64,000 bases of DNA, taken from the NCBI RefSeq assembly GCF_024623785.1, contig NZ_JANKBZ010000007.1, forward strand, positions 186,001 through 250,000, in the 5' to 3' direction. Source of the DNA: Archangium lipolyticum. GTDB lineage: Bacteria > Myxococcota > Myxococcia > Myxococcales > Myxococcaceae. The translations under genes and the position numbers were made by a program. Position 1 is the first letter of the stretch, and each line of letters starts with the position of its first letter. The notes beneath the pieces were generated by a model. The model saw nothing but the letters and a program-made list of their open reading frames with translations, was not told where the DNA came from and ran no database searches. Of this stretch, positions 61,570 to 64,000 are shown one piece after another.

Positions 61570-63813
61570 ATGCGCAAGCTGCTGTGGCCGCTGTTGCTCT
61601 GCCTGCTGGGTTCCTCGGCCTTCGGGGCCACGATCGAGTCCATTCCCAGGCCCGGGACGGGTTCCTGGTGGGTGGACACGACGGGGACCCTGAACGTCCA
61701 CACCCGTGCCCAGGTGGACGCGCTGGCCCGCGAGGCGGATGCCTCCGGCGACGGCCAGCTCTACGTCGTGATGGTGGACACCACCGGTGGAGAGGAGCCG
61801 CACGCGTTCGCCACGAGGCTCTTCAACCACTGGGGCATGGGCCATGGGGGCCGGGACGACGGCGTGCTGCTCTTCGTCGCCCTGAACGATCGCAAGGCGG
61901 AGATCGTCCTGGGTGACGGGGTGGACGCGCCCGAGGATCTCGATCGCAGCGACCGCGTCATGTCCGGGCGAATCATCCCCGGCTTCAAGCGGGGGAACCC
62001 GAACGAGGCGGTGCTGGAGGGAGCCCGGGGGCTGCGCGAGCTGCTGGCCCGCTCGCCCCTGAACGCGACCCCGAAGGCCACCCGCCCCGTGATGGCCGAG
62101 GTGTCTCCTGCTCCTCTTGCTCCTCCTGCTCCGGTCAGGCTCCTGGTGGACGCGGCCGTGAAGGCCATTCCCCGCCCCACGAAGGGGTCCTGGTGGGTGG
62201 ATGGGAAGCGCGCCCTGTCCAGGAAGACGCGTGCCGAGGTGGACAGGCTGGCCCGTGAGGCCGACGCCTCCGGGGACGGGCAGCTCTACGTCGTGGTGGT
62301 GGACAAGGTGCGCAAGCCAGAAGTGCGCGCCTTCGCCAGGCAGCTCTTCGAGCACTGGGACATCGGCCACCCCGGGAAGGGCAACGGCGCGCTCCTCTTC
62401 ATCTCGACGAAGGACCGGAAGGCGGAGCTCGTCCTGGGAAGCGCGGTGGATGAACCCGAGGACCTCGCGCGCGGCGACGAGCTCATGACCGGGCGAGTCC
62501 TCCCCGCCCTCCAGCGAGGCGATACGAACAAGGCGGCTGTGGAGGGAGTCCAGGGGGGGCGCGAGCTGCTGTCCGCCTCCGCCATCAACCTGCTCAGGCG
62601 GCTGCCGCCAGCCCCTCCGGCGCCGGAGCCCGTGAAGGCCACGCCTCCCGCCGTCCCCGAGCCGCCACGGACCGTCACCGTCGAGAGCCCCCCACCACCT
62701 CCGGAAGAGGAGTCCTTCCCGTGGTTCACGACGTTGGGCTCGGGCGGAGTGGGGTTGCTCGCGCTGCGGCGGGCGGGGAGGCGCTACTACCCGCCACGCT
62801 GCACGAACTGCAAGAAGTGGTGCCAGAAGGTGAAGGACCCCGCGCGCAAGTCACGCCACCTGAACGAGGGGCAGCGGAACGAGGAGCAGCTCGGCTCGGT
62901 GAGCTACGACGTCTGGGTGTGCGGGAGCACGGATTGCCAGTTCGACGCCCTCCGGCGCTTCGAGCGGTTCTTCACCCCGCATCGCGAATGCGAGAAGTGC
63001 CACTACGTGACCTCGCAGAAGTTGAGCGAGTCCGATGATGACGCACACCTCGACGGGGGACAGCGGCTCGAGGAGCGGCTCGACTCGGTGAACTACGACG
63101 TCTGGCGGTGCGCGACGTGCGAGGACGTGCGGCTCCAACGCCAGGCGAAGTCCTCCTCCCAGTACCAGGCGTGCGGACAATGCGGCTACGTGACGGTGGG
63201 GACGACGACCCGCACCCTCATCGAGGCCACCTACAACACGACCGGAGAGATGGAGGTGACGCTGACGTGCGAACACTGCTCCCACGCGAGCTCCTCCGTC
63301 CACCAGACGCCGACGAAGCCGCTGCCTCCGGGCGCGCGCCGTTGCCAGCGCTGCCAGTGGGCCAGCGTGTGCCTCGATGAGCGGGCGGACGACGCGTACC
63401 TCGACCCGGGCCAGCGCCGGGAGGAGGCACTGCGCTCGGTGGACTATTCCGTCTGGTGGTGTGAGTCGTGCCGGGACGTGGTCATCGAGCGCGACAGCAA
63501 GTGGCTCACCTCCTACGAGAGCTGCCGGAGCTGCCGCTACGTGACGGCGAGGACGACGAGCGACACGCTCGTCCACGCCGACTACGACCATGGCGGGAAG
63601 GTGAGGGTGACGACGCACTGCGAGCACTGCCACCACGAGCACTCCACCATCCGCCATACCCCCCGGCTCACGAGGCCGTCTCCGTCACGTTCCAGTGACT
63701 CCGGCTCCTCCTCGTCGAGCTCCTCCTCATCGAGCTCCTCGAGTGGGAGTTCCTCGGGCGACAGCTCCTCGGGTGGGCGCTCGTCGGGGAGTGGCTCCAG
63801 CGGGAGCTGGTAG
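61570..63813 (+). CDS. Protein with two TPM domains, four zinc-ribbon-like repeats and Ser-rich tail
   Basis: This 747-residue protein has a signal peptide (LLLCLLGSSAFGA). Two TPM (YgcG-type) domains (about 20-155 and 195-340) are clear duplicates: both contain GSWWVD, VDALAREADASGDGQLYVV or its close match, and DRKAE[IL]VLG. After a Pro-rich linker and one membrane segment, four Cys-rich units follow (CTNCKKWC, CEKCHYVT, CGQCGYVT, CRSCRYVT), each about 70-80 residues and with Y[DS]VW repeats. The last 60 residues are almost all Ser/Gly, ending SGSW like many TPM proteins. Its role is unknown; TPM proteins are linked to photosystem repair or membrane-protein turnover. Confidence 0.85.
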   Translation: MRKLLWPLLLCLLGSSAFGATIESIPRPGTGSWWVDTTGTLNVHTRAQVDALAREADASGDGQLYVVMVDTTGGEEPHAFATRLFNHWGMGHGGRDDGVLLFVALNDRKAEIVLGDGVDAPEDLDRSDRVMSGRIIPGFKRGNPNEAVLEGARGLRELLARSPLNATPKATRPVMAEVSPAPLAPPAPVRLLVDAAVKAIPRPTKGSWWVDGKRALSRKTRAEVDRLAREADASGDGQLYVVVVDKVRKPEVRAFARQLFEHWDIGHPGKGNGALLFISTKDRKAELVLGSAVDEPEDLARGDELMTGRVLPALQRGDTNKAAVEGVQGGRELLSASAINLLRRLPPAPPAPEPVKATPPAVPEPPRTVTVESPPPPPEEESFPWFTTLGSGGVGLLALRRAGRRYYPPRCTNCKKWCQKVKDPARKSRHLNEGQRNEEQLGSVSYDVWVCGSTDCQFDALRRFERFFTPHRECEKCHYVTSQKLSESDDDAHLDGGQRLEERLDSVNYDVWRCATCEDVRLQRQAKSSSQYQACGQCGYVTVGTTTRTLIEATYNTTGEMEVTLTCEHCSHASSSVHQTPTKPLPPGARRCQRCQWASVCLDERADDAYLDPGQRREEALRSVDYSVWWCESCRDVVIERDSKWLTSYESCRSCRYVTARTTSDTLVHADYDHGGKVRVTTHCEHCHHEHSTIRHTPRLTRPSPSRSSDSGSSSSSSSSSSSSSGSSSGDSSSGGRSSGSGSSGSW

Positions 63814-63853
63814 CCCCGGCGGCGCTCGGCCGCCGGGGAGTGCGAGCGCGGGC

Positions 63854-64000
63854 TCAGTGCTGGATGCGCGTGCCCAGCACCTGGAGGAAGCCGGCGATCC
63901 ACTTCGGGTGCGCGGGCCAGGCCGGAGCGGTGACGAGGTTGCCGTCGATGACGGCGTCATCCACGGGGACCTGCACGTAGGTGCCCTTGGCGAGCGTCAC
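63854..64000 (-). CDS. C-terminal end of a DJ-1/PfpI family protein, cut by the window edge
   Basis: The last 48 codons of a minus-strand gene are present, reading VPVDDAVIDGNLVTAPAWPA then HPKWIAGFLQVLGTRIQH and a TGA at 63854-63856. The V..DGNLVTA...... pattern followed by a final helix is the usual C-terminus of DJ-1/PfpI-type proteins (glyoxalase/chaperone or isonitrile-hydratase-like). The nucleophilic-elbow Cys lies outside the window, so the activity cannot be judged. Confidence 0.65.
   Translation of the reverse strand: MTLAKGTYVQVPVDDAVIDGNLVTAPAWPAHPKWIAGFLQVLGTRIQH

Overview
The window is chromosomal DNA of a myxobacterium, most likely from the Archangium/Cystobacter/Melittangium group. 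This is inferred from the very high GC content, kin-discrimination toxin/immunity genes of the kind described in Myxococcus, a TPR-bearing CheR in a tightly overlapped che operon, DUF1552/DUF1592 gene pairs, MopE-type repeats and many lipoproteins. No rRNA or complete tRNA is present, so the genus is not fixed.

Layout. Positions 1-5250 form a lower-GC accessory island. It holds a partial unknown gene, an AHH-nuclease toxin with its Imm11 immunity gene (678-2647), a likely IS21 transposase remnant, the isolated 3' end of a tRNA-Ser or tmRNA gene (an attachment-site candidate), a frameshifted DUF4238 gene, an orphan SitI3-type immunity gene, and a YrhB/Imm35-like gene overlapped by the last codons of a lost toxin. 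Positions 5270-7941 hold a GST-like protein, signal peptidase I and a double cyclic-nucleotide-binding protein.

Positions 7944-15934 are the most interesting part. A TonB-dependent receptor with an N-terminal TonB_C-like domain is flanked by two lipoproteins and followed by four lipoproteins. These four share an unfamiliar C-terminal or central domain with an H-x-C-x-H motif, a further His 22-27 residues on and a later Cys. Four copies of a 15-bp inverted repeat (TGCAAYNNNRTTGCA, 7-1-7 geometry like Fur-family operators) lie upstream of the receptor/lipoprotein pair and of three of the HxCxH genes. I read this as one co-regulated outer-membrane metal-acquisition or metal-handling system.

Positions 16091-37662 are mostly housekeeping or accessory chromosome: AI-2E family permease, SDR, GT-C-like membrane protein, SGNH hydrolase, PAS/GAF histidine kinase, APC permease, Sir2, GNAT, polysaccharide deacetylase, an ABM-alcohol dehydrogenase-FIST operon, metallophosphoesterase, an AsmA-like/GT51 transglycosylase fusion, and a DUF1592/DUF1552 pair.

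Positions 38263-46467 are a seven-gene chemosensory operon (cheW-cheR-cheW-mcp-cheA-cheB-double receiver) in which every junction overlaps by 4 nt. It is followed directly by a SitA-like lipoprotein toxin and a two-domain immunity protein (46638-50284). The rest (50434-64000) carries an M50 protease, membrane proteins, a ferritin-like protein, an epimerase, an M19 dipeptidase with a radical SAM protein, a hotdog thioesterase, a doubled TPM protein with zinc-ribbon repeats, and the end of a DJ-1/PfpI protein. Calls rest on reading motifs and frames only; no database search was run.
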